DNA of 64,000 nucleotides from Lachnospiraceae bacterium Marseille-Q4251 (GCA_018223435.1 JAGTTO010000001.1:3782001-3846000); one strand, 5' to 3'. Shown: positions 35,008 through 43,387, counted from the stretch's first letter. The notes: generated from the sequence alone by a model not told the origin. Program-made: numbers and translations.

Positions 35008-35940
35008 ATGAGAAATCATTGGACAGAAATAGAAAAATATTTAGAAGATCAGAAGATAGCGCAGGAACTGATTGGAGAACTGAGAGATTTTCACATGCGT
35101 TATGAGGTAGAGGATCAGGTAAAGGAACGGGTAGAAAAACCGGATATCCTATTTTATGGGAAAAAGATTCTGGAAATGTCAATAGCAGCGCTTCTTCAGG
35201 GAGATAACCTGTTACTTTCCGGTGCGAAAGCTACAGGAAAAAATGTACTATGTGAGACACTGGCATGGATATTCGGAAGACCGGAATACGACATTTCTTT
35301 TCATGTAAATACAGACAGTGCCGATCTGATTGGAACGGATACCTTTATAAATAATGAGGTTCGCCTTCGGAAAGGCCCCATCTACCAATGCGCGGAATTT
35401 GGAGGATTTGGAATCCTGGACGAAATCAATATGGCAAAAAATGATGCGGTTTCTGTACTGCATGCCACACTGGATCATCGGCGCAGAATCGATATTCCAG
35501 GATATAACAGGGTTTTACTTCATCCAGCAACACGATTTATCGGCACGATGAATTATGGTTACGCAGGTACCAGAGAGCTAAATGAAGCATTGGTTTCAAG
35601 GTTTATGGTAATTGATATGCCTGAACTGGATGAGGATAGTATCCTTTTTGTATTAAGACAACATTTTCCAGATGGAGAAAAAAGTGCACTGAAAGCTTTT
35701 GCAGGACTGTTTCTGGATTTGCAGATCAAAGCTTATCATGGAGAAATCTCAACAAAATCTCTTGACCTGAGAGGATTGGTTTCTGCTGTAAAAGCAACAA
35801 GAAGCGGACTTTCTCCAATTGATGCAATCCAGATGGGGATCATAAATAAAAGTTTTGATGTATTTGAAAAAGAGATCGTAGAAGATGTGGTTTCTACCAG
35901 AATCCCATCTTCCTGGACCGGAAAAGACATATGGGGGTAA
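35008..35940 (+). CDS. MoxR-family AAA+ ATPase
   Basis: 310 residues. Walker A is GAKATGKN (72-79), with Asn in place of the usual Thr or Ser after the Lys. Walker B is GILDEINMA (135-143). GTMNYGYAGTRELNEALVSRF carries sensor 1 and the arginine finger region. MoxR ATPases work with VWA-domain partners to insert metals into or remodel enzymes (NorQ/NorD, CbbQ/CbbO). The VWA partner follows after 6 bases. The Walker A change may affect Mg coordination, but similar variants may be normal in this subfamily. Confidence 0.87.
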   Translation: MRNHWTEIEKYLEDQKIAQELIGELRDFHMRYEVEDQVKERVEKPDILFYGKKILEMSIAALLQGDNLLLSGAKATGKNVLCETLAWIFGRPEYDISFHVNTDSADLIGTDTFINNEVRLRKGPIYQCAEFGGFGILDEINMAKNDAVSVLHATLDHRRRIDIPGYNRVLLHPATRFIGTMNYGYAGTRELNEALVSRFMVIDMPELDEDSILFVLRQHFPDGEKSALKAFAGLFLDLQIKAYHGEISTKSLDLRGLVSAVKATRSGLSPIDAIQMGIINKSFDVFEKEIVEDVVSTRIPSSWTGKDIWG

Positions 35941-35946
35941 ACTTGT

Positions 35947-37764
35947 ATGGAGGATGTCAGATGGCCGGCGGAACAACTGGAAGAACATCGTCTGGAGATC
36001 AGCAATCGTATCAGAAATCTTTTTTGGACAGTCAGTGGTGATTATGATATGGAATTTGAACCGGACACAGAAAAATATGTTTATTCAAAACAAACGGTTC
36101 TATACGAGGCAGTGAAGCAAGGTGCCTTTGCACGATATTTTGATCAGAAGAAACTTGGCATGTATTTGATGAAAAAATTACATTTTTCTGCCGGAGAAGA
36201 TATGCTTTTGCCTCTTGCTGGATTATGCATGGATGCTGCAGTGAATCGTTTTATCATTCGAGAACGTTTGGGAACAAAGGAAATCAGAGAACAGGCGTTC
36301 AAAGAATTGAAAAAGGCCGAGGAAGAGCAGGCATCAGACAAAGCTGGAACAGACCTGATTCACAGGATTAGGCTTTTGTATATAAGGTATGTTCTGGAGA
36401 ACACAGACGATGAGGAAATGGATCCACAGGCAAAGATTGCATTGTACAAGATTCTTTCTCTGAAGGATGCGGAAAATACGGAAGATGTCATAAACGTGAT
36501 AGATGAGATTTATAATCATGTTCTGGATCCCTCTTTTGAAAAAAGGAATGGAAATCTGGAGAAGATTCTGAATTTGCCGGATATGGCATTGGCCGATGAC
36601 GCGTGGCAGGAATGCATGACGGATGAACAGATGGAAGACATCATTCAAAAATATCTTTCTAATCTCAAAAAAAAGATGATGAGTCTGGATATCAGAAATA
36701 AAAAGAAAAAAAGATTTTATTTCTCTCCGGAAAATGAAGAAGTTCCGGAAAGTCCGGAGAATATAAATCCACAGACAGTGCGACGGATACGGGAATATGT
36801 GGAACTGAATTACGGAAAATCGTATCTAAGTGAATCGGAGCAGGCCAGAGTCAACCGGAAATTTTGTACAGGAATCCACAAAAACTGTATCCTGTATCTT
36901 ACAGATGGAATTTTACAGAACCCTGTGATAAAAAATAATCAATATCGTTTTTCTCAGCTGCAGTTTGAAAAAAATAAAGCCTATTATGGAAATAATCACT
37001 GGATCATCAAAAGAAATATTTCTGTGTTGGCAGAGTCACTGAAACGGGCATTTATAATCCGAAAGGATGATTTTGTCAGCAGATCTGATGCAGGGCAGCT
37101 TGTTCCTGAGAGGTTATGGAAAATTGGAAGAACAGACGATGACAAGTTATTTAATAGAAAAAAGAGATCAGAAGATTCTGAGTTTGTAATAGACGTCCTG
37201 ATTGATTCCAGTGGTTCCCAAGCTGGCAGACAGGCTCAGGTAGCGGCGCAGGGATATATTATCAGTGAAGCATTAAGCCAGGCAGGAATTCCTCATCGGG
37301 TGACAGGATACTGTGCTTTCTGGGGATATACAGTACTTCAGAGATTTCGGGATTATGAAGATCCAAGGGAAACAAATGAAAGAATCTTTCAATTTCGGGC
37401 ATATGCTAATAACAGAGATGGGCTTGCACTGAAAACAGTCTGTTCCTCTCTCATGGAGCGACCGGAAAAAAATAAGATTTTAATCGTATTAAGTGATGGA
37501 AAACCCTGTGATATGAGCATACAACGACCAGGAACCTGTCAGCCCAAGATTTATGACGGAGAAGGAGCTGTAAAAGATACTGCATATGAGGTGCGTCGGG
37601 CCAGAAATCAGGGGATTTTCGTAATTGGTGTTTTTGTAGGGAATGAAGAAGAACTCTCCGTGGAAAAGAGAATCTATGGAAAAGACTTTGCCTATATTCG
37701 TAATATCAGCAATTTTTCCCGTATGGTAGGAACTTTTTTGCGAAGACAAATTGATATGGAATGA
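35947..37764 (+). CDS. VWA-domain protein, MoxR partner (NorD/CobT-like)
   Basis: 605 residues, cytosolic. The N-terminal ~400 residues are mainly helical with a Lys-rich stretch (LKKKMMSLDIRNKKKKRF) near 240. The C-terminal VWA domain has an intact MIDAS: D420-x-S422-x-S424 (DSSGS), and LSDGKPCD later. The overall layout matches NorD, CbbO and the cobaltochelatase CobT subunit. With the ATPase just upstream it forms a classic MoxR-VWA chaperone pair. No chelatase large subunit is present, so cobalamin synthesis is unlikely to be its task here. Confidence 0.85.
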   Translation: MEDVRWPAEQLEEHRLEISNRIRNLFWTVSGDYDMEFEPDTEKYVYSKQTVLYEAVKQGAFARYFDQKKLGMYLMKKLHFSAGEDMLLPLAGLCMDAAVNRFIIRERLGTKEIREQAFKELKKAEEEQASDKAGTDLIHRIRLLYIRYVLENTDDEEMDPQAKIALYKILSLKDAENTEDVINVIDEIYNHVLDPSFEKRNGNLEKILNLPDMALADDAWQECMTDEQMEDIIQKYLSNLKKKMMSLDIRNKKKKRFYFSPENEEVPESPENINPQTVRRIREYVELNYGKSYLSESEQARVNRKFCTGIHKNCILYLTDGILQNPVIKNNQYRFSQLQFEKNKAYYGNNHWIIKRNISVLAESLKRAFIIRKDDFVSRSDAGQLVPERLWKIGRTDDDKLFNRKKRSEDSEFVIDVLIDSSGSQAGRQAQVAAQGYIISEALSQAGIPHRVTGYCAFWGYTVLQRFRDYEDPRETNERIFQFRAYANNRDGLALKTVCSSLMERPEKNKILIVLSDGKPCDMSIQRPGTCQPKIYDGEGAVKDTAYEVRRARNQGIFVIGVFVGNEEELSVEKRIYGKDFAYIRNISNFSRMVGTFLRRQIDME

Positions 37765-37780
37765 AAATGGAGGAATCACT

Positions 37781-37975
37781 ATGGGTAAAATTGAATTTGC
37801 AAATTGCCAGGATGCAAGAAATCAGAAAAAGATACAGGAATTAGATTGTCCACGCTGTCATGAATCAGGAGGCATTGAAGCCTTTGTGAAAGACGGGATA
37901 CTTGCAGAGGCCGGAGTATGTGATAACTGCGGGTATATTCTTCCAGAAGGAACAGAACTGGAGGAAGTGGAGTAA
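37781..37975 (+). CDS. Small zinc-ribbon protein
   Basis: 64 residues from the ATG at 37781, which follows GGAGGA at seven bases. Two pairs, CPRC and CDNC, form a zinc ribbon, with GIEAFVKDGILAEAGV between them. The C-terminus is acidic. It may be a metal carrier or adaptor for the MoxR-VWA pair; that is inferred from position only. I recognise no named family. Confidence 0.75.
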   Translation: MGKIEFANCQDARNQKKIQELDCPRCHESGGIEAFVKDGILAEAGVCDNCGYILPEGTELEEVE

Positions 37976-38056
37976 GAAGCAGTGCGTAGACCTGTGGCCT
38001 GTTGTTTTGAACGTCCTGAACAGTTACTAGAAAAAAGAAAAGGAGTAAATATAAAG

Positions 38057-38332
38057 ATGAAAATAGCAGTTTGCGGAAAAGGTGGATGTGGAAAAAGTAC
38101 AGTAACCAGTCTTTTGGCTAAGGCTTTAGCCAGACGAGGAAAAGAAATATTGGTAATTGATTCCGATGAATCTAATTATGGTCTACACCGACAGCTAGGT
38201 ATGAAGCTTCCCAGAGATTTTACAGACTATTTCGGTGGTAAGCAAAATGTTTTAAATGATATGACGTTATCAAAATTTACTCATCAGTTTTTTGAGAAAA
38301 CCTGGACTATAGATCATACTTTTTCAAAATGA
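38057..38332 (+). pseudogene. Second CooC-type ATPase, truncated after 91 residues
   Basis: The N-terminus is a clean CooC/MinD start: MKIAVCGKGGCGKSTV, then VIDSDESNYGLHRQLGM. After FTHQFFEKTWTIDHTFSK the frame stops, while related proteins run to about 250 residues and carry the metal-binding CxC in the missing part. Just beyond the stop the DNA becomes GC-richer and unrelated. This looks like a deletion that removed the rest of the gene and perhaps further operon genes. AAGGAG precedes the ATG, so the fragment may still be translated. Confidence 0.75.
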
Positions 38333-38396
38333 AAAATATATAGAAACGCCAGGCAGATGTTGTATTCTGAAGAAGGAGAGCGTATCGTTTTTGCGC

Positions 38397-38447
38397 TTGA
38401 CAAGTATTTACTACAGATGTAGAATATACGCGTCAACTACAAATGTA
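38397..38447 (+). promoter_or_regulatory. Promoter with two BlaI/MecI-type operator boxes
   Basis: TTGACA (38397-38402), 17-base spacer, TAGAAT (38420-38425). ACTACAGATGTAG overlaps the -10 (core TACAGATGTA, 38412-38421). A second box, ACTACAAATGTAG (core 38438-38447), lies just downstream. TACANNTGTA is the recognised BlaI/MecI half-site pattern, and a BlaI homologue is encoded at 39471. Confidence 0.85.
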
Positions 38448-38470
38448 GAAGAAAAGGAGCGCAAAAGATC

Positions 38471-39322
38471 ATGAGAAGACGTAGACAACAGGAAGAGAGA
38501 AGAATGAAGATGATTATGACGGCAGCGGCGGTGATTTGTGTTCTGCTGCTGGTTGTGGGCGTGGGGATTCTTTTGAGAAGAAGGATGCCGGAGGTTGTGC
38601 ATATGACAGAAGACACCGGGAAGACGGCGGTGGTGGTGAAAAAGAAGGAGAAAGAAAAGACTTCTGAAAAGCAAACGGAAAATCAGACGGAGGATCAGAA
38701 AAAAGAACAGTCAGGAACGAAGACAGAGAGTCAGAGTACTGCTCAGAAGAAAGAAGGAACGGAAACGCAGATAAATCCAGAGAACATTCAAAACCAGAAT
38801 ACTCCGGCGAAGAAGGTTCAGGAACAAAATGCTTCGACTGCGGGTAATCAAAATTCAGGAACCGTTCAGGTACAGCAGCCGGAAAATAACTCATCTGCGA
38901 GTGCGGAGGCGGAAACCACTGCAGCTTCCAATAGTTCACCCGAATATACCTCCGCGGAGAATCTGGGGCTTACGCTGACGGATGAGAGCGTTACGCTCTA
39001 TTCGGCAGATGGAAGTGCAGCCACCTATATCTACAAGGCCACTAATGGAAACTGGTACGATGGCAGCGGCAGAAATTATGTCTACAATGGAAACGGAACC
39101 TGGAGCGGGGCGGATGGAAGCTCCTGGAGCGAGACGGCGCCTGCTCCGGCAGCGGACAAAAGCGGCGCTTCCGTGACGGTCACAGATGAGGATGGCCTGA
39201 ACAGTCAGACGCTTTATCAGGATTCCAGCAGCGGCAGCTGGGTCAATGAGGCGGGCGGCATCTATACCGACAATGGTGACGGAAGTTTTACCGGGCCGGA
39301 TGGAAATTTGTGGTATTCATAA
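38471..39322 (+). CDS. Membrane-anchored protein with a C-terminal Y/G/W repeat module
   Basis: 283 residues. A positively charged N-terminus precedes one transmembrane helix (about 13-35). A Lys/Glu/Gln/Asn-rich disordered linker (about 40-160) leads to a C-terminal module (about 166-283). The module has two related units, ATYIYKATNGNWYDGSG and TLYQDSSSGSWVNEAGG, each followed by an NGNG/NGDG turn and a DG...W end. The same module ends the BlaR1-like protein at 39866. The BlaI boxes in its promoter imply induction by that sensor. It is probably exposed outside the cell; the ligand is unknown. Confidence 0.75.
   Translation: MRRRRQQEERRMKMIMTAAAVICVLLLVVGVGILLRRRMPEVVHMTEDTGKTAVVVKKKEKEKTSEKQTENQTEDQKKEQSGTKTESQSTAQKKEGTETQINPENIQNQNTPAKKVQEQNASTAGNQNSGTVQVQQPENNSSASAEAETTAASNSSPEYTSAENLGLTLTDESVTLYSADGSAATYIYKATNGNWYDGSGRNYVYNGNGTWSGADGSSWSETAPAPAADKSGASVTVTDEDGLNSQTLYQDSSSGSWVNEAGGIYTDNGDGSFTGPDGNLWYS
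38966..39319 (+). repeat. Y/G/W module, copy in the membrane protein
   Basis: Encodes the 118-residue module that is paralogous to 41024-41368. Shared phrases include GSGR-Y-Y-GNG-W, SSW, ASVTV, LYQ and DGSFTGPDG-LW. Confidence 0.85.
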
Positions 39323-39352
39323 ATAAAGGTATTTTTCATGGGGCCGGTTTTC

Positions 39353-39381
39353 TTTACAGGAAAAACGAATGGGTGTAAGAT
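39353..39381 (+). promoter_or_regulatory. Possible promoter of the blaI-blaR1-like genes
   Basis: TTTACA (39353-39358), 17-base spacer, TAAGAT (39376-39381). No BlaI box is seen here, so the regulator genes may be read both from this promoter and from the one at 38397. Confidence 0.5.
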
Positions 39382-39470
39382 AGAGCATAAAAGAAAAATT
39401 GTTTCGGAGATTTTCAAGGGGAGAATGCTCTGTCAGCGAAAGTTCAGAAACAAAAAAGGGAGTTTATTAT

Positions 39471-39863
39471 ATGAAAAAAACAATCAGCCGTCTGCCGGAT
39501 TCGGAGCTGGATATCATGCTGGTGCTCTGGAACCATGAGCCGCCCATGGGCCGCTTGGAGATCGAGCGGGTGGTAAATGAGAAAAAGAAACTGGCCCCCA
39601 CGACGATCCTTTCCCTGCTCACGAGACTGGAAAAAAAGGGCTTTGTCTCTGCGAAAAAAGAAGGAAAGATGAACCTCTATACGCCGCTGGTGACACAGGA
39701 GGAATACCAGCAGCAGGAGAGCAGAAGCGTATTGGAGAAGCTTTACGGCAATTCTCTGAAGCGCTTTGTAAATGCCCTTTACCAGGGGGAAAAGATGAAA
39801 AAAGAAGATATTCAGGAATTAAGTGATTTCTTAAAAGAGATGGAGGAAGACCAGGAGGAGTAA
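39471..39863 (+). CDS. BlaI/MecI-family repressor
   Basis: 130 residues. The winged helix has LPDSELDIMLVLWNHEPPMG, then APTTILSLLTRLEKKGFVSAKKEGKMNLYTPLV, the standard BlaI pattern. The C-terminal helices form the dimerisation arm. The ATG at 39471 follows GGGAG. The gene ends two bases before the BlaR1-like protease, which would be expected to relieve repression by causing BlaI cleavage. Its likely target is the double box at 38412-38447. Confidence 0.9.
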   Translation: MKKTISRLPDSELDIMLVLWNHEPPMGRLEIERVVNEKKKLAPTTILSLLTRLEKKGFVSAKKEGKMNLYTPLVTQEEYQQQESRSVLEKLYGNSLKRFVNALYQGEKMKKEDIQELSDFLKEMEEDQEE

Positions 39864-39865
39864 AG

Positions 39866-41371
39866 ATGCCTGAATTTGTACTTCATATTTTAAAAATGAA
39901 TCTCATTGTGGCGGTAATCCTGCTTCTGACGGAGCTTTTTTCCAGACTTAGCAGAGGGAGATATGCTTCCGGCTGGAAATACTGGGTCTGGTTTGCTGTG
40001 GCTGTTTTTCTGCTGGTGCCAGTGAAGCTTCCTTCCGGGAGGCTCCCGCAGCTGACCGTGAATTTTGTAGTGGAACAACCGGTGAAAACAGCGGACTCAA
40101 ATCTTTTAGCAGCACAGAAAGAGGCAGAAGTCTCGCAACAGACCTCAGCTCAGACCGTGCAGCAGACCTTCCACAGCCATGAAATCCAGTTAAAGGAAAC
40201 TCCTTTCGGCTTCACCTTTGACCAGCTGCTGCGTCTTTTTGGCGAGATCTGGCTTGCCGGGGCTCTGTTTCTCGGGCTTGTGGGCCTGGCCCGCTATTAT
40301 CTGGCGCTCCACAGGCTTTATCGCTGGAGCCTGCCGGTGGACGATGAGGATATCCTGAAAGACTACCAGCGGCTCAGCAGGGAAGCAGAACTCAAGAAAC
40401 CTCCGAAGCTTCTGAAAAATGACAGGCTTACCACGCCGGTGCTGGCAGGCCTTTTTCATCCGGCAGTTTACCTTACGAATGAACGGTACGAAAAACAGGA
40501 GCTTTGCTTTATTCTGAGCCACGAGCTGACTCATTACCAGCGAAGGGATCTCTGGTATAAGCTTCTTATGCAGGCAGTTGTTTCCAGCTACTGGTTCAAT
40601 CCTTTTCTGTATAAAATGAGAAGGGATGCGGAGCGAACCGTGGAAAATCTCTGTGATGCCCGGGTGTTAGGAGGGCTTTCCAGTCAGGAGCAGCTGAGCT
40701 ACAGCCGCCTGCTTTTAAAGACAGCCGCAAAGCAGAGCCGGGTTCCCTATCTGGCGGCGGGACTCAATGATGGCATTCTGGTATTTAAAGAGCGGATACG
40801 TTGTATGAGAAATCTTTCTGCAATGAAAAGGTGTCGCTTTCCGGCGGTTCTTCTCTGTGCAGTGATGCTTCTCGCCCAGCTTCTGATCGGGAGCAGCGTG
40901 GCGGCGGAAAACAATCTCCAACAGAACCTTACTCAGGCGGAGACGGAAACCCGACAGGAAAGCCCGGGGATGGAAACTGCTGAAACGAGCGAAAACCGTC
41001 CACTCACATCAACTTCGACTGCAAATACCTCCGAGCCACTCACCCTCTACCGCACCGAAGGCAACGGTGCCAACTACATCTATGAAAGCGGCGACGGCAC
41101 CTGGAAGGACGGCAGCGGAAGAACCTATACCTATCACGGAAACGGCCAGTGGGTCAGCGACCGGGATAGAAGTTCCTGGACGGAGGAAGGACCTCCGAAC
41201 CCCGCAGATCAGGCCGTAGCATCTGTGACGGTTTATGATTCGGGCCAGCTGAACCGGCAGGTCCTTTATCAGGGGCCGGATGGCAGCTGGCAAAACCAGG
41301 CCGGAGGCCTTTACACTGCCAACGAAGACGGCAGCTTCACCGGTCCGGATGGCACTCTCTGGACCCCATAA
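39866..41371 (+). CDS. BlaR1/MecR1-like M56 metalloprotease with a non-penicillin-binding sensor
   Basis: 501 residues. Four transmembrane helices (about 5-27, 36-53, 123-143 and 326-345) enclose the cytosolic M56 protease domain with HELTH (H219, E220, H223) and the downstream E260/D264 of TVENLCDARVL. In BlaR1 a 250-residue penicillin-binding domain follows the last helix. Here a Ser/Thr-rich linker leads instead to a 115-residue repeat module (387-501) like that of the protein at 38471. Beta-lactam sensing is therefore unlikely. BlaI-type regulation is probably kept but answers another envelope signal. Confidence 0.87.
   Translation: MPEFVLHILKMNLIVAVILLLTELFSRLSRGRYASGWKYWVWFAVAVFLLVPVKLPSGRLPQLTVNFVVEQPVKTADSNLLAAQKEAEVSQQTSAQTVQQTFHSHEIQLKETPFGFTFDQLLRLFGEIWLAGALFLGLVGLARYYLALHRLYRWSLPVDDEDILKDYQRLSREAELKKPPKLLKNDRLTTPVLAGLFHPAVYLTNERYEKQELCFILSHELTHYQRRDLWYKLLMQAVVSSYWFNPFLYKMRRDAERTVENLCDARVLGGLSSQEQLSYSRLLLKTAAKQSRVPYLAAGLNDGILVFKERIRCMRNLSAMKRCRFPAVLLCAVMLLAQLLIGSSVAAENNLQQNLTQAETETRQESPGMETAETSENRPLTSTSTANTSEPLTLYRTEGNGANYIYESGDGTWKDGSGRTYTYHGNGQWVSDRDRSSWTEEGPPNPADQAVASVTVYDSGQLNRQVLYQGPDGSWQNQAGGLYTANEDGSFTGPDGTLWTP
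41024..41368 (+). repeat. Y/G/W module, copy in the BlaR1-like sensor
   Basis: Encodes NYIYESGDGTWKDGSGRTYTY and the matching second unit VLYQGPDGSWQNQAGGLYT, ending DGSFTGPDGTLWTP. It is paralogous to 38966-39319. Confidence 0.85.
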
Positions 41372-41374
41372 AAA

Positions 41375-41413
41375 AAGTCCCGGCGGATCAGTAAACGATC
41401 CGGACCGGGGCTT
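41375..41413. terminator. Bidirectional terminator between the BlaR1-like gene and aspS
   Basis: AAGTCCCGG (41375-41383) pairs with CCGGGGCTT (41405-41413), and inner CGGATC with GATCCG. An A-run on the left and CTTTTTA on the right let it serve both convergent genes. Confidence 0.85.
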
Positions 41414-41417
41414 CTTT

Positions 41418-43190
41418 TTATTCTTCTGTTTTCTTTTCTTCGATATCCAGTTTGATGTGAACATCTTTGAGCTGTTTGGGATCTACCTCGGAAGGAGCGC
41501 CCATCATGACATCCTGTGCGGTCTTGTTCATCGGGAACGGGATGATCTCACGGATGCTGTCCTCGCCGGCCAGAAGCATGACCATACGGTCTACGCCCGG
41601 GGCGATACCTGCATGAGGCGGAGCTCCGTAGCAGAATGCGTTGTACATAGCCGGGAATTTGGCTTTCACGTCGTCCTCGCCCAGACCAACGATCTGGAAG
41701 GCTTTTACCATGATCTCGGGATCGTGGTTACGAACGGCACCGGAGGAGAGCTCTACACCGTTGCAGACCAGATCGTACTGGTAAGCGTTGATGGAGAGGG
41801 GATCCTGATTGTTCAGTGCATCCATACCGCCCTGGGGCATGGAGAACGGGTTGTGGCAGAACTCCAGCTCGCCGGACTCCTCGCCGATTTCGTACATCGG
41901 GAAGTCTACGATCCAGCAGAACTCATAGCAGTCGGTCTTCATATGGCCTTCAGCCAGAGCGCCGATGTAGCGGCGGAGAACGCCTGCTGTTTTCTGAGCG
42001 GCCTGTTTCTTGCCTGCACATACGCCGACAAAATCGCCGGGTTTCAGGCCCAGTGCTTCTTTGACTGCCTCAGCATGTTCCTGAAGGAACTTGGAGATGC
42101 CGCCGGTCAGAGCGCCGTTTTCGTCTACTTTGAACCAGTAAGCTTTGTTTCCGGCCTGAACTTCCACGTCAGCGCAGAGCTTGTCGATGACTTTGCGGGT
42201 GCCTTTGAAGCCGTCAGCAACGACTGCTTTTACGACATTTCCCTCGAAGGGACCGAAACCGCAGTCAGCCATGCACTCGGTAGCATCCTGCACGAGAAGG
42301 TCGATACGGAGATCCGGTTTATCGGTTCCGTATTTTTCCATGGCATCTTTGTAGGAGATGCGGCAGAAGGGCGCTTTGGAAGCGGTCTTGTAGGTGCCGA
42401 ATTTCTCAAATACCGGCGGGAGAACGTCTTCCAGAACGGCGAAGACATCTTCCTGGCTGGCGAAAGCCATCTCCATATCCAGCTGATAGAACTCGCCCGG
42501 AGAACGGTCTGCACGCGCATCCTCATCACGGAAGCAGGGGGCGATCTGGAAATAGCGGTCGAAACCGGAGGTCATGAGCAGCTGTTTGAACTGCTGGGGA
42601 GCCTGCGGAAGTGCATAAAATTTGCCCGGGTGGTTTCTGGAGGGAACGAGATAGTCTCTCGCACCTTCCGGAGAGGAGCAGGTCAGGATCGGAGTCGTGA
42701 TCTCCAGGAAACCATGCTCCATCATGCTGCGGCGAAGCTCGGCAACCACGTTGCAGCGCAGAACGATCTTGGATTTCACAGCCGGATTACGAAGATCCAG
42801 GTAGCGGTATTTCAGACGGGTATTTTCATCAGCTTCCTTGGAACGGTTGATCTCAAAAGGAAGCTCATTGTAGATACATTTGCCGAGGATCTCGATCTTC
42901 TCGGGAACAACCTCGATCTCACCGGTGGGAAGGTTTGCGTTTTTGCTGGAACGCTCACGGACAGTACCGGTAACGGAGATGGTAGATTCGGTGTTGACCT
43001 TGGAGCTCTGCTCCATCATTTCCTCCGTCTCGATCACGATCTGAGTGGTTCCGTAGAAGTCGCGAAGGATCAGGAAGCCCAGATTCTTGCTGACTCTTCT
43101 TAAATTCTCATACCAGCCGGCCAGAGTGACGGTCTTTCCTGCATCGGAAAGGCGCAGCTCGCCGCAGGTATGTGTTCTGGATTGTGTCAT
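41418..43190 (-). CDS. aspS: Aspartyl-tRNA synthetase (bacterial type)
   Basis: 590 residues, class II. It has an N-terminal OB anticodon domain (1-105, GWYENLRRVSKNLGFLILRD), and motif 1 lies near MMEHGFLEITTPIL. QQFKQLLMTSGFDRYFQIAPCFRDEDARADR spans the flipping loop and motif 2. A bacterial GAD insert (about 300-410) follows. Motif 3 is GIAPGVDRMVMLLAG. The gene has a promoter at 43277-43305 and a leader of about 80 bases containing a palindromic hairpin. No T-box is seen. Confidence 0.95.
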   Translation of the reverse strand: MTQSRTHTCGELRLSDAGKTVTLAGWYENLRRVSKNLGFLILRDFYGTTQIVIETEEMMEQSSKVNTESTISVTGTVRERSSKNANLPTGEIEVVPEKIEILGKCIYNELPFEINRSKEADENTRLKYRYLDLRNPAVKSKIVLRCNVVAELRRSMMEHGFLEITTPILTCSSPEGARDYLVPSRNHPGKFYALPQAPQQFKQLLMTSGFDRYFQIAPCFRDEDARADRSPGEFYQLDMEMAFASQEDVFAVLEDVLPPVFEKFGTYKTASKAPFCRISYKDAMEKYGTDKPDLRIDLLVQDATECMADCGFGPFEGNVVKAVVADGFKGTRKVIDKLCADVEVQAGNKAYWFKVDENGALTGGISKFLQEHAEAVKEALGLKPGDFVGVCAGKKQAAQKTAGVLRRYIGALAEGHMKTDCYEFCWIVDFPMYEIGEESGELEFCHNPFSMPQGGMDALNNQDPLSINAYQYDLVCNGVELSSGAVRNHDPEIMVKAFQIVGLGEDDVKAKFPAMYNAFCYGAPPHAGIAPGVDRMVMLLAGEDSIREIIPFPMNKTAQDVMMGAPSEVDPKQLKDVHIKLDIEEKKTEE

Positions 43191-43229
43191 GGTGTTTTAC
43201 CATCCTTTATCACTGATTTTGATATCTGT

Positions 43230-43263
43230 GAATTGCTTTGCCGCAGGGCGGCTCCTGCAATTC
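43230..43263. repeat. Palindromic element in the aspS leader
   Basis: GAATTGC (43230-43236) pairs with GCAATTC (43257-43263) and inner GCCGC (43240-43244) with GCGGC (43248-43252). The element has the same design as the one at 43339. Confidence 0.65.
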
Positions 43264-43276
43264 TTTTCAACCAACT

Positions 43277-43305
43277 ATTATACTGTATTTTAGAACTCTT
43301 TGCAA
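43277..43305 (-). promoter_or_regulatory. aspS promoter
   Basis: On the minus strand, TTGCAA (43305-43300), 17-base spacer, TATAAT (43282-43277). Confidence 0.8.
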
Positions 43306-43338
43306 GGTATTCATTTTATGAAGATACATACCTACAAA

Positions 43339-43366
43339 TTGCTCCGCTGCAGAGCAGCTCATGCAA
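43339..43366. repeat. Second palindromic element upstream of aspS
   Basis: TTGC-N3-GCTGC-AGA-GCAGC-N4-GCAA, matching the layout of 43230-43263 with compensating changes (GCCGC/GCGGC becomes GCTGC/GCAGC). Confidence 0.6.
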
Positions 43367-43387
43367 GGTCTCCGCTCCGCTTCGGTC

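Noticed and set aside
35947..37764. Cobaltochelatase CobT assignment for the VWA protein
   Set aside because: No CobN-type large subunit or cobalamin genes are present, and the MoxR-CooC context fits a metalloenzyme activator better.
39866..41371. Beta-lactam resistance sensor
   Set aside because: The penicillin-binding domain with SxxK/SxN/KTG motifs is absent and no beta-lactamase gene is nearby.
41280..43103. 607-codon open frame on the plus strand
   Set aside because: Antisense of aspS, which has complete class II motifs on the other strand; the frame has no recognisable domain.
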